Of a DNA stretch of 64,000 nt, positions 1-10,139 are shown piece by piece (positions within the stretch are counted from its first letter, which is position 1; each line of letters begins with the position of its first letter). The notes under the pieces were generated by a model. The model did no database searches. It was not told the DNA's origin and saw only the letters and a list, made by a program, of their open reading frames with translations. The DNA lies in assembly GCA_037447655.1 (NCBI GenBank), contig JBBHKE010001338.1:85593-149592 (forward strand), given 5' to 3'. The stretch comes from Zygnema cylindricum (lineage: Eukaryota > Streptophyta > Zygnematophyceae > Zygnematales > Zygnemataceae). The translations under genes were made by a program, and so were the position numbers.

Positions 1-55
1 GCATGCCTTTTGCTCATAAGAAGCAGTTGGCAAAAACCTGTCTTGTGTTTACAGG

Positions 56-185
56 ATAGGAAGAGAGCGGGAAAGGAGTGGAGGTGAGTGAGAAAGGGAG
101 AGGCAGAGAGAGGGAGGGAGAGAGGGAGAGGGGGAGAAGGAGACGGGGAGGGAGTGAGGGGAGAGGGAGAGGGAGAGAGGGGGAC
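56..185. repeat. Purine-rich GA/GGGAGA array
   Basis: The plus strand is almost pure G and A (GAGAGG, GGGAGA units), so the minus strand is CT-rich. Any reading frame through it is low-complexity Ser/Leu/Pro or Arg/Glu and is not evidence of a protein. It resembles the arrays that abut minus-strand exons elsewhere in the window, but I see no exon next to this one. Confidence 0.85.
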
Positions 186-1154
186 TGCTTAAGCTGATCC
201 TTTGTTGTAGTATGCACCGTGAATTAAGCACACTCTAGATTTCAACCCCTAGCCGCCAATATGGATAACTACACTGCTGATCGCTATTAGTGTAAAGGAA
301 TTGTTAGTAGAAATGGGAAATTATAATGTATAATATACTAATTTAGTGTAGGGAGACATGGGAGTCCAAATAATGTTGCCAACGCTATTCTATGGGTTTT
401 GGCTCAAAATATTTGTGACCAAATTGGTGCTGTTTACACTGGTAGTGATTAGAAGCATTTATAACTGGTGGCTTTGTATCTTACTCAATTTTGCTTAGTT
501 GTTTGTGATTCTCGTAAAATATTGTATGCAAGACAACTTGGTGCCTGCCTTGGCATCAACTTTTTTAAGATATTTTTTTAAGGAAACTGTTGTTGCACTA
601 GACAAGTGCCGGAGCTCCCTCTCTTCAAATCCATGAGTTTGAATTAATTCTGTGTTTTGGAACCTTCTATTGATGGAAGGAAGAAAAAGATGGTGGTGGG
701 ATGTAGGCCTGAAAGAGACAGCAAGAGATCTACCAGCGCGTGAGAGCATTCGTTTGCGGGCTGAGGTATGTCAGACACAGGAAAATAGGTGATAGGATTG
801 TGGCAGAATTTTGTCTCTCAGCGGTCAAATCTGGCTAAAGCTAGGGATGGATGGCCTTCCTATGAGAGAGTTTTCTAGGAGTTATGAGTCTAATTTTTAC
901 GATTCTATTCTGTTTTGCTGAAGTAAGAATTGGGTTAGATGGCAATCCATCTGATATATGAAGTAAGCCAACGGACAGGTATCCTTGTTAGACGGGTCTC
1001 TTTAAGCAAGATCCTAGCTGTAATCGTACACTTATTGACGTGGCCCAAGAAAAGAGCGCGTTAATGTCCGGCCATCTTAAGTCTAATTTATTATTGGTTA
1101 TTTTGCGTAAACATAGCAAAGGAAAACCTCCTACTTCTGAATAAGACAGGGGCA
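186..1154. other. No gene seen; one stray MITE end
   Basis: The only recognisable item is a TA-MITE-type end starting at 272 (CACTGCTGATCGCTATTAG, preceded by TA) that stays similar to other copies until about 365. Matching ends of this subfamily occur at 27324, 14445 and 43553. The remainder is AT-rich and has no convincing exon. Confidence 0.5.
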
Positions 1155-1205
1155 GGATAAATTAAAAAGCACGATGGTAAACCATCTGAGTCCGGGGTGG
1201 CATGT
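1155..1205. repeat. Short dispersed hairpin motif
   Basis: Contains AAAAAGCACGATGGTAAACC followed by ATCTGAGTCCGGGG. The core GATGGT-AA-ACCATC can fold as a 6-bp hairpin. Variants recur at about 2985, 8183, 8447, 8807 and 62695. The family and function are unknown to me. Confidence 0.5.
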
Positions 1206-4056
1206 ATCAAGGATTTTATTGCGATATCAAGTGGAGGTTTTTGAGAGTTTTGCAAAATATTTATGGCGATATGATGATATTTCATGTAGTTTTTTGAGGA
1301 TTCAAATAAAGTGTGCATCATGATACATGATCTATGTCATGGCACATGACTCGGTCAAGCAAATGTATGCAAAGCATGGTGAAAGGGAATAACATTTGTT
1401 TCACATAATGTCACTGTGACTGGTGGAAACCACACGTGAATCTCCTATTCTGCAGTTTTTGTGGCCGGTTTATTTCAATACGCAAAGAGTGTCTATCATT
1501 TCCTTGTTGCCTTTAAAAAGGAGTTAAAGGGCAAAACGGGAACAGGGGTTAAAACCAAAAACGAGGGCAAAAAAAAAAAAAACCAGTGTTCAAAACAAAA
1601 ACGTCCGCAGAATATGGCAGCATCTTTTTCAAGACTTGCAGTCCTGCTCGAATTATCCTCTTGTGCCTACTTCGGTTTCCAATCATTTTCTTTTCCATAT
1701 TTCAGTTTCTAACGCAGTGAAAATTTATCTCTAGATTTGTGATTACACCTTGTTTTGTGTGCTTAAGCAGGACCTGGTTTTTTTCTTTGTGGAGTGGCTT
1801 CTCACACATTGTTTTTTTGTGGTTTTTGTGACAGGCCGCTTCATTAGCTTCAGAAGCGAGGCAGCACAAGAACAGCCTTGGGAAGCGTATTTATGGAATT
1901 GCTAAACTCGGCATTAATGTATAAGTAGACCTAATCATAGACTAACAAGAAATTCAATGAGATCTGAATCACCTCCCTCTTGTTCATGAGATAAAAGAAA
2001 AAATCTAAGGGGACTTGACCCTGGGATTTTGTAGACACTTCTAAATTTTTGAGATTATGCTGGTTTTGTAGCCACTTCTGGAGCACCCAAATTGACCTAG
2101 AAAATGTCCGGGAGACAATGCTAGCAATTTTTTTTGGCCGAGACTGCGTGAATCAAAAGATACAATCCCTTTCATATGGCTCTTGTTGCCTTTTCTTTTC
2201 ACATGTTTTAGGGTTTTTTATGGTGCGATTTAGTGATCTTGATGGGATGAGACAGATAGTGACCTAGTTTCCAACTCAATTCTAGGCTTCTTTTTGCGAA
2301 GTAATATGGTTGCTTTAAAAACTGTTACAAAAACAGAGAATGGATTTTGTCGCTCCTTCCATCCTGTAACACAGAAAAGGAAAAGCTTCAAAAGCTTGAA
2401 ACGGCCAAAACATGTCTACACGGTACTGAGCTCTTTCGATTTTGTGAAGGGCAAATTGCCGGGTTTCTCACATTGCTTGCAAACTCTTTTGACGAGGACC
2501 CTTTGGAAAAGCTCATTAAATAATAAACACTCCTATACCTTTTGTAGAATTTTACGGTTGCTTACCTCCATTTTCATCACGATGTTTTTAACAAGATTAA
2601 GAAACAGCTTTGATGTTACTTTAGACTTGCGACAACATTGGAAAATGGAAGAATGGCAGATTAAAATGATTATTTGGTCCTTTTCGGACGATTTGAGTAT
2701 AAGGGAAGAGCGTATCCTATTCTGTGAGGGCCAATGGACAGTGCTCGTTTGATTTTTTACGATGTTTCCGTGAAGCCCATTTTGAATAAACAACATACTC
2801 ACCAGTTGAAAAAGGCCCCTCACTTCTACTTCTTCCTTCAAGGTAGAACCTGTTTTTCTTTTTTTCTTTTTGAACCACAAACTGTTAGTTCTGTTCGTTT
2901 GAATCAGAGATTCAATGACTTTTAAACTCCAATATGTATATGCTGTAATCACAAAAAGTTCTTTAAGCTTGATTTAGAAAAGTTAGATGGTAAACCACCC
3001 GAGTGCACTAACCAAATTTGGAGGGCAAAATGAAGATGAAAATGTTACACGAGATCAAACAACAAAAACCAAGAAAAATGTGGGAAAGTAGATGACATGC
3101 AAAAAGATAAGCAAAAATCACGAGTAAAAACCCTACAAAAACAATATCAAAAGCAAACCATCGAAATCCTAATCGAGCTATAACCATCGACAAAACTACG
3201 CTCCTTAGAAATAGAAACACTCCTTTCAAATCCCCAAGATGCCATGTTTATTCTTCTGGAAAACTCAATCATTAGAGTGGAGCCCCAAACAAGTTAACAA
3301 GTTTACAAGCATGAAACTTCGGCATCGGCAATACATTAGTCGGTTTGTACCGGAAGTGGCCCTCGGAGGATTGTATTGGAGGAACCAATAAGTGTTAAGC
3401 AATTTTGCATCCTATGAACTCTACATTCCTCTAATTTATTTGCCATAGGAAACCTTTTTCAGCGAGTCAACAAAGTTTACTAATAGTTATGTTTTTTTCT
3501 GATTCTGAGGATAGCTTTATGCCTTCGAAAACAAAGTGAATACTGACCAGTTTTGGCTTACCCGAAAGTTTGGAACCCTTACCCGAAAGTTTAGATGGTT
3601 CCAGAACAAATGAGAAAATAGCTCAGTTTCAAAACCTCGTCTCGTTTTGACTTTTCTAGTAAATCTTATCTTTGAAAACCATTACCTTGTCAAAAAATAA
3701 TAATTGCCAAGAATCCGGTAAGAAATTGCTCATTGATGACCGACATTTATATTATTTTTGAAGTTTGTTCTTCGCGGTGATCGAACGTCTCCATTTTCCA
3801 AATTATTCGGATTTGTCCATTTGAACACATTATTTTGTCTCAAAATTGCACAAAAAACGGGTGAATAATCTCTCAAATGTTCCTATTTTATGTCTACCCA
3901 CTTTCCTAGGAAAAAAACAAACTTTTCTCGATTCCAATTACTTACTGTATTTGATAAGTGACTCCCATCTCTATTTCAACGTTATCTACGGTGATCATTT
4001 CGAACAATGGCGCAAAAAAACCCTAAAAAACCCTAAAAACTCTATAATGCGTTCAC
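1206..4056. other. No supported gene
   Basis: AT-rich sequence with many A and T runs. A diverged copy of the hairpin motif lies near 2985-3005. Two short phrases reading FCEGQ near 2446 and 2722 (plus strand) are similar to each other, but each is bounded by stops and neither forms a usable exon. A degenerate pair of AACCCTAAA-like repeats lies at 4015-4040. Confidence 0.4.
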
Positions 4057-4877
4057 ATGATTCTGCCAGATGGGCATCCTTTGGGACCGCCTATAAGTCA
4101 GATTCACGGCGCGCAGAGGTTCCTCGTGGCTATACGACAACGGCTACATGGCACGCATGGAAATCGACGGTGAAGAAGTGATGCTCGGTCAAAAGGGCGA
4201 TTCTTGCGAGCGCGCGAGAGGTGACAAAAAAGTGACATGACTCACGGTGAAAGTACAAAACGCCGACGACTTCGTCGATGTGTACGAATTGGAAATTCGA
4301 TGTGTTTTGAAAATGAGTCTCATAGCCTATTCCCACCGGAAAAAAATCACTTCCGCAACAGGCGGGCGTTCGAATAATGTACGGCTTTCCGAGCACCGAC
4401 TATGTTGTTGTCGGAAGTTTATGCAAAACGGTATAATAGAACTTCCTCAAAATATTCGAGGATATTGAAGTCGGGTTAAGGTTGCGTCTTTCTTTGAAAC
4501 AGGCAAACGGTAAACCCAAAAGCTGACAAAGCAAAAACATCATCCGAACGGCTATTTCATTGTTTTTGCGCGAAAAACTGTCCAACTTTGAACCACCGTC
4601 GTCGTCCTTCGAAGTTGGTAAGTTTGAAAAACCGCAGGTTTGTTTTCGCGCCTATGTTTGTTGACGTCGAAGCGTGTGACGTGTCACAAGACACCTTCAA
4701 TCGGAGTTACGTGCCAAAATTTTGGTGTGAACAAGACCCGTTTTCCGATGAGTTTTGGGAAAATCATCGGAATGGGCAAAAAGTTACAAATGCCCTGGTG
4801 GGAATAAGCTATCAATCTGCGACCAGAAAATTAAGCGTTTTTGCGTACGGAGAAGTACGGATTGGTGCATATTGAGT
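4057..4877 (+). pseudogene. Broken coding-like region, unknown family
   Basis: This block is richer in GC than its surroundings and reads as protein-like text in shifting frames. It starts at an ATG at 4057, moves to a second frame at about 4121-4238 (containing YDNGYMARMEIDGEEVMLG), then a third frame at about 4362-4660 with several in-frame stops (containing IMYGFPSTDYVVVG), and back to the first frame until a TGA at 4873-4875 (containing KFWCEQDPFSDEFWENHRNG). Three frame changes and several stops suggest a decayed gene or transposon ORF. I do not recognise the family. Chance open frames are the alternative. Confidence 0.3.
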
Positions 4878-4879
4878 TC

Positions 4880-5396
4880 GATTTGTCTGTGACTAGTCGG
4901 TCGAATGAGCATTTCCGGGTCTAACTTATGGACGCGATCATAGGGAGAGATACTAAAGTGTTTTTTTTTATATTGTCCCATGTAATAAGAAGTTTTCTAA
5001 TATTTTGAATAAAGGTGCAAGTGTGACATTGGTCATGAAGCTGAGCTCAGGATTTGTTGTGCCATGAAATTGTCTATAGCTCGTTTGTATTTTCTTTTTT
5101 TTCTTCTCCATGTTGTCGTAATTGAAATTTTTCAAGAAACAAATTTTTTGAAACCTACCGTGTTTTCTCCCACTTCCAATGTCCATACTATTTTAATCAT
5201 GTATTGTTTGGTTTCTCCCTAGATCCCATAGAGGTGAATATATCCTCGTTCAGTTTTATTTTATACATTATATTTTGGGGTACAAATCCCAACATTCCCT
5301 CTAAAATCCTTGTAAAATCCAATGTTGGTTAATGACTTCCCCAATTTAAATCTACGGTATGCACAGTTCCCACCATTCTCAAACCCGTGTGAAATC
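4880..5396. other. No feature seen
   Basis: AT-rich spacer between the broken coding region and the first complete TA MITE. No exon or repeat recognised. Confidence 0.4.
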
Positions 5397-5398
5397 TA

Positions 5399-5616
5399 CA
5401 CCTTGTATCGCTATTTGTGTTCATATTTTTTTCACCACCTAAAACAAATTTTCTCCGTACACTATTTTCCGATTTTTAATTTGAGACCGTCAATCGGAAG
5501 CTGAGAATCTTACCTTTCAATCGAAACCGTCAGATCTAAAAACCGACATGTTTATACGGATAAAAGATGTTTAAAGAGAATGAAAAAAACATTGACACTA
5601 ATAACGATTCACGGTG
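5399..5616. mobile_element. TA-MITE family A, copy 1 (218 bp)
   Basis: Flanked by TA on both sides. The left end reads CACCTTGTATCGCTATT and the right end is the complement of CACCGTGAATCGTTATTAG. The two halves are near-complementary over most of their length (TTTTCTCCGTACAC on the left and the reverse on the right), so a strand could snap back on itself. The central GAGACCGTCAATCGGAAGC segment is shared by all full copies. A 2-bp TA duplication fits the Tc1/mariner superfamily. No transposase is encoded. Confidence 0.85.
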
Positions 5617-5749
5617 TAGCGTCAGGTTAACGAGTTTCTCACTCTCCATTCCAATGTACGGTTTGTAGGTCCCGACAAAGTTGAAGTTCAGACTTCAGCG
5701 AGCTCTTTCCCCGCACGTGTGGTTCCCAGAGACGCACTGCCGATTCAGC

Positions 5750-5862
5750 CGATTCACGGGCGCCACCGCCCTTCACGTCATGGCGATTCACGGGCGCAGC
5801 CGACCGTCACGTCACATGACGATTCACGGGAGCCGTGGCCCGTCACGTCACGTCACGTCACG
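5750..5862. repeat. Three 34-36 bp GC-rich tandem units
   Basis: Units begin CGATTCACGGG at 5750, 5784 and 5820 and carry CGTCACGTCA runs. The sequence is much more GC-rich than the neighbourhood. It is probably a local tandem duplication. A cluster of TGACGT-like binding sites is possible but unsupported. Confidence 0.6.
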
Positions 5863-6123
5863 GCGACAGAGGCGCTGGAGCTCACTTCGACGGGAGGAAA
5901 AAAACAATTATTGGGAAAAACTGCCACGATTGGCCTCGAGATGGTCGGCTAACAGATGGTGCCATTGGGGGGAAATATGAGGGAATAATAAGTGGCTCAG
6001 GTGGAATGAACGTTTTAGTATATGTTTTATGCATAGTTTTGACGTGGCTTACGTGCCACGCGTAGGGCGTTGGAGTAGGATAAAAGGTTAGGAAGTCTAC
6101 ACCGTGTATCGCTATTAGGGTTA

Positions 6124-6867
6124 GGGTGAAGTTCCATTAAGACGAAAAGTGGGGTTCGTTACTGGATGCCGTACGTTTTCGTACAGCGTCGTACAGAGTC
6201 GTACATGATTTTTTTTTTGTTGGACGAAACATCGTTACTGGAAAGCTGCTGTCGGGAAGCTCCAATGATGTAGGCGTAATTACTGACCGTTGGATGCTTT
6301 ACTTTTTGAGATCCGCGAAGCAATCGAGCACATCATCCAGTTGGCCCCAACTCTCCTCGAGAGTTGGGCCCCACTAGAAGATCGCCATTCATAACCATTG
6401 GTACACGTGAAAAGGAAAAAAATATCTACGTTGTACAAGCGATCACAGGCGTGCACGTCGTACATGCCATGTGCCTCTTGCCACGTTGAATGCAGGTGAG
6501 GTGAAAATATCCTCGCACGCTCCGTCTGACATCCACCGACATTCAAAGTTTGTCGCGACCTTCAAGGTTTGTCGCGTCTTTTTGCCATTCCGTTTCCAAA
6601 TTTTGATTTCCATTTTCAAAATCAAAATCTAGCCGAAATTTTTTATGTACGAATTATTAATTACCTCCGGTGGTACAGAAATTTCGTACAGATATTCCGT
6701 TTGTAGATTTTTTCAAGATTTTTAGAATCTGGACTTTAGCCTACGTGGCGCAAATCATAATTGAGGAAGGTTTGTTACTGGGCCGACACAATGGAGCGGA
6801 CTTCCAGTAAACGCTGCCAGTAGACTTTTCCGTACACTTACTGGGACCGCCTAATGGAACTTCACCC
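6124..6867. mobile_element. Element B copy 1, 3-bp TTA duplication
   Basis: Inverted ends GGGTGAAGTTCCATTA on the left and its complement on the right, with TTA on each side (6121-6123 and 6868-6870). Length is 744 bp, with no transposase. The second copy at 26487 has the same ends but a TGA duplication, which defines the duplication length as 3 bp. GGG-type ends with a 3-bp TNA duplication suggest PIF/Harbinger; that assignment is inference. Confidence 0.8.
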
Positions 6868-6870
6868 TTA

Positions 6871-8021
6871 GGGTACGTCCCCATGTAAGCGATACTTTGA
6901 AAAAATATTTTTGGACTGTAGTGGAGCATTCCGTACTACTTTGAAAAGCGTCCCTATGTGCGAAAATGAAATCGGAACTTTGGAATGTGACGGGTGTAGA
7001 TGTGGGTACAACTTGCGGCGGTTGGAAACGTCTACAATACACGCGGCAATTGGTGACGTCTCAAAAACTAACGACGGATGTTCACGTCTACAATGACAAA
7101 TGTTGTCACAACACCCGCGACATCACGTGACATCGTAATGTTGACCGTGACATTGTAGACATCAGACCACATCAGACCATGAGTGTTACCGCTGTCACAC
7201 TCCTACCCTCTACCACTGTCACACTCCTACCCTGCTACCGCTGTCACACTCCTACCCTGCTACCACTGTCCAGCTGACTCCTCTCCGCCTGCGTATTTTT
7301 ACAAAACCAAGAAATTCTATACTTCGCAATTTCTTCCTTTTCCACACCTGCTTCAAAAATTTAATCTGTTGCGGGAAAAAGGTAATCTGTTGCAGAAAAA
7401 CTGCCAGGAAACATTTTTTCTGAGACGTATTTACGAGTGCTTCATCGCAATTTTTTACAAAAAAAAAAAAAAAACAACAATTTCAAGAGCGTTGCTTTGT
7501 GTGAGACATGGAGTGTGAAGGAGCGTGATGGTGGAAGTGGGAGAGAGTGTTCGGTAGGTGGAGAGCGTACGGTAGAAGGAGAGAAGCTATTCTCTCGCGG
7601 ATTTCACCTTGATGAAATGACGTTGAAGCCGAAAGAACCCTGAAAAAAAAAATCGTACAGGTCACAAAGCGACATTTTTTTTTTTTTGATCGATCTAAAA
7701 TTTTCCCACTCGTGTAGCGCGTGCGTGGACCGATTTTCATTCGCCATTTGCACGGTACTTTCTCTGAAATCACCTCGCGAGGTGATTTTTGATAAAGTTT
7801 TTTGACTGGCTGGATTCTCTTGCCCGGGGGTCGAAAAAAGGAAACGCCAAAATTTGTTAAGATGACGACAAACATGAAGTACATTCAAAGTATCGACTTG
7901 ACGTTTGCTGTACTTTTCAAGACTTGATATTTTTGTACGGCTAAAGTTTTCTCGTACGGAACTGGGTTTTGCGTGAAAACGACGAAATAAAGTCGATACT
8001 TTAACACATGGGGACGTACCC
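6871..8021. mobile_element. Element F copy 1 (GGGTACGTCCCCATGT ends)
   Basis: The left end GGGTACGTCCCCATGTAAGC and the right end ACATGGGGACGTACCC are inverted. It sits directly against element B, sharing the TTA between them; the base triplet on the right is TTG, so this duplication is imperfect or was altered. Length is 1151 bp. The interior holds a 25-bp array (7187-7270) and no transposase. Copy 2 (14757-16354) has a clean TCA duplication. Confidence 0.8.
7187..7270. repeat. 25-bp tandem array inside element F
   Basis: About four units of TACCGCTGTCACACTCCTAC followed by CCTGC, slightly varied. It is absent from the other F copy, so it arose after insertion or belongs to a sublineage. 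Confidence 0.7.
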
Positions 8022-8177
8022 TTGTCATTTTTTCGCCACTTCAAACATATTTTCCCCGTACACACGGATTGTGGACGGTCGCGATTGAAAGATTAAATTC
8101 TCAGCTTCCGATTGGCGGTCTCAGATTGAAAATCGGACAAGTGTACACATAGAAAAGATGTTTCAAGTATAAGTGGC

Positions 8178-8289
8178 ATGATAAATTAAAAAGCACGATG
8201 GTAACCCATCTGAGTCCGGGGGTACAAAAAGGGTGGCATGGCCAAAATTGAAAAACTAAAATAAAAAAAAAAAAAGAGCGATGGGAACA

Positions 8290-8317
<28 letters not shown>
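8178..8317. mobile_element. Poly-A-bearing insert carrying the hairpin motif
   Basis: It interrupts the right half of the host MITE. It contains AAGCACGATGGTAACCCATC, then TGAGTCC, a 13-base A run and finally an A run of more than 30 bases. The A-rich 3' end suggests a retroposed short element. I could not define target duplications or an RNA polymerase III promoter, so the class is uncertain. Confidence 0.4.
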
Positions 8318-8323
<6 letters not shown>

Positions 8324-8349
8324 ATTAGCACCAATAGCGATCACGGTGT

Positions 8350-10139
8350 AGTGTTAGAAAATTTGTTGTGGCGTTTGATGGATGTGGTGTAGTTGCTTTT
8401 AAAAATTGGTTAGAAAGATATTGATTTTGGTTTATATACCAACTTTATTAAAAAGCGCGGTGGTAAACCATCTGAGTCCATGGGAACAAAAAGAGGCATA
8501 GCGCAACGTTACTACGTCTATTTATTAAAGGCACTTTTTTATTTTGTCACTTCACACAATTTTATCCAAATTGGAAGTATCATATTTTTCGATTGCTTTT
8601 GTTTTTAGGGAATTCTGAAGAGTTCGGAATAGCAGCTTATTACTTCAATGAATCAATAAGTTATGCAAAATTGATATGTATGTACTTCTTTCATACCAAT
8701 TACTCCATTTCTAAACCGATTACTATATGTTTTCGAAACCAATATTTGCATTACCTTAGAGCATTACAGCTACCTATGCGTCAAATTATGATTAAAGAAG
8801 AAATGGGAGACCATCTGAGTACAGGGAACCAAAAAAAAGAAAAAAGCTAAATTCTCGAAGTATGAAAAAACAAACATATACAAAATCACATGTTTCCTAA
8901 TAATCGCCACCAACTGCTACTAAGGAAACCAGAAATATATGCAAATGAGTGCGTCAAATCTGATAATGTCCAATTTTCAAAATTTCTCTCCCACGTAAAT
9001 ATACTACTGAAACTCAATACGAACAAAATACACTGAAAGCGAAACTACATCGCTCACCTTTTATTGAAAGTTATAATTTTTAAGTCATTACATTATTATG
9101 TAGAAGAGGTGGAAAATGATCCTATTGAGAATACAATGGAAACAACAATGACAAAAACAAAAGCGGTGAATGGGTTTATAATAGTCATAATTGTACTGTG
9201 ACAGTTAGAAAGATGTCAATAAGTAATTACGACGACATGGTGATGACAAAAATTACAAAAATGATTTTTAATTTCAAAGCATCAACACAATCCAAAACAA
9301 CAACTGAAAAAACAAAACAGTAGAAACACACTCGGATTATGGGCTAAAATTGAGATGTCACAACGGTGTCATTCCTATGCTGTAACTACAAAAAACTAAA
9401 AAACACCTTCACTTATATCTATCATATATACAAACAAATTCACTCTATTATTGTCCTATATACTTTTCAGGAAATGATAGGAATAGGAACTAATAGGTGT
9501 AGGGAGCATAGGAAGTAATGTAGTGTAGGATAAGGAAGTTCTCAAACTTTTGCCTAGTGCAAAGAAAAGAACAAAAAGAATCCCAAAAATTGTCGAGATG
9601 AGACTCAAAATTTCACCTTTCCGGATGAAAATAAATCTTGTTCCTTCGTTCGAAAAAGCTTTGGAAGCGTGGAAGTAAACATCGAATTCAATTTCAATCT
9701 CGAATCTCAAACTCTCATTCAATGAAAAGGATCCCATATAAAACAAATTTTACTGTACACTGCATAATTGTTGAAATCCCATATAATCGTGTCTCGCAAT
9801 TTGGTTTTTTATGCTGATAGATCCCGTAATAACTGCTCCATAAAAGTGGAAAAAAAATCAAAAGGAAGTTGTCACTTTCCAAACCCCCTCCTATTATTAT
9901 TTTTCATGATCCTTCTTCCGACTAATTCCTCACAAAAAGAAAAATATTGTTTCAAGTACACTTCTTTCTATTTTCCTTTAACAAACCATAAATAAGTCAC
10001 ACCATACTTCCCGAAACTTAGCTTCAAAACCTTTTAATTCAACCATTCTTTTTAAACTTATCTCCAACTCATTCTTATTCTCAAAACAAGGAAACAATAC
10101 AACAAATAGAAAATAAGGATGGTTTTAGAGAATTCTCAC
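8350..10139. other. AT-rich; two hairpin-motif copies, otherwise nothing
   Basis: Copies of the dispersed hairpin motif lie at about 8447-8482 (GGTGGTAAACCATCTGAGTC) and 8807-8826 (partial). The missing 3'-terminal exon of the TauE/SafE gene would be expected on the minus strand here, but I could not identify it. Confidence 0.4.

Larger units (their letters stand above)
6100..8348. mobile_element. TA-MITE family A, copy 2, split by insertions
   Basis: The left end CACCGTGTATCGCTATTAG (TA at 6098-6099) is cut after GGGTTA. The remainder resumes at about 8025 with TTTTTTCGCCACTTC, runs through CCGATTGGCGGTCTCAGA and ends at the CACGGTG at 8342-8348, followed by TA. The interruption consists of element B (6124-6867), element F (6871-8021) and, within the right half, a poly-A insert at about 8178-8317. 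Aligning with intact copies puts the B/F insertion at a TTA that all copies carry at this point. Confidence 0.8.

Noticed and set aside
2405-2760. Two FCEGQ phrases on the plus strand
   Set aside because: Each is short and bounded by stops; no splice sites or wider similarity.
4015-4040. AACCCTAAA-like repeats as telomere sequence
   Set aside because: Only two degenerate units here, and scattered ones at 61775-61990; not a telomere tract.
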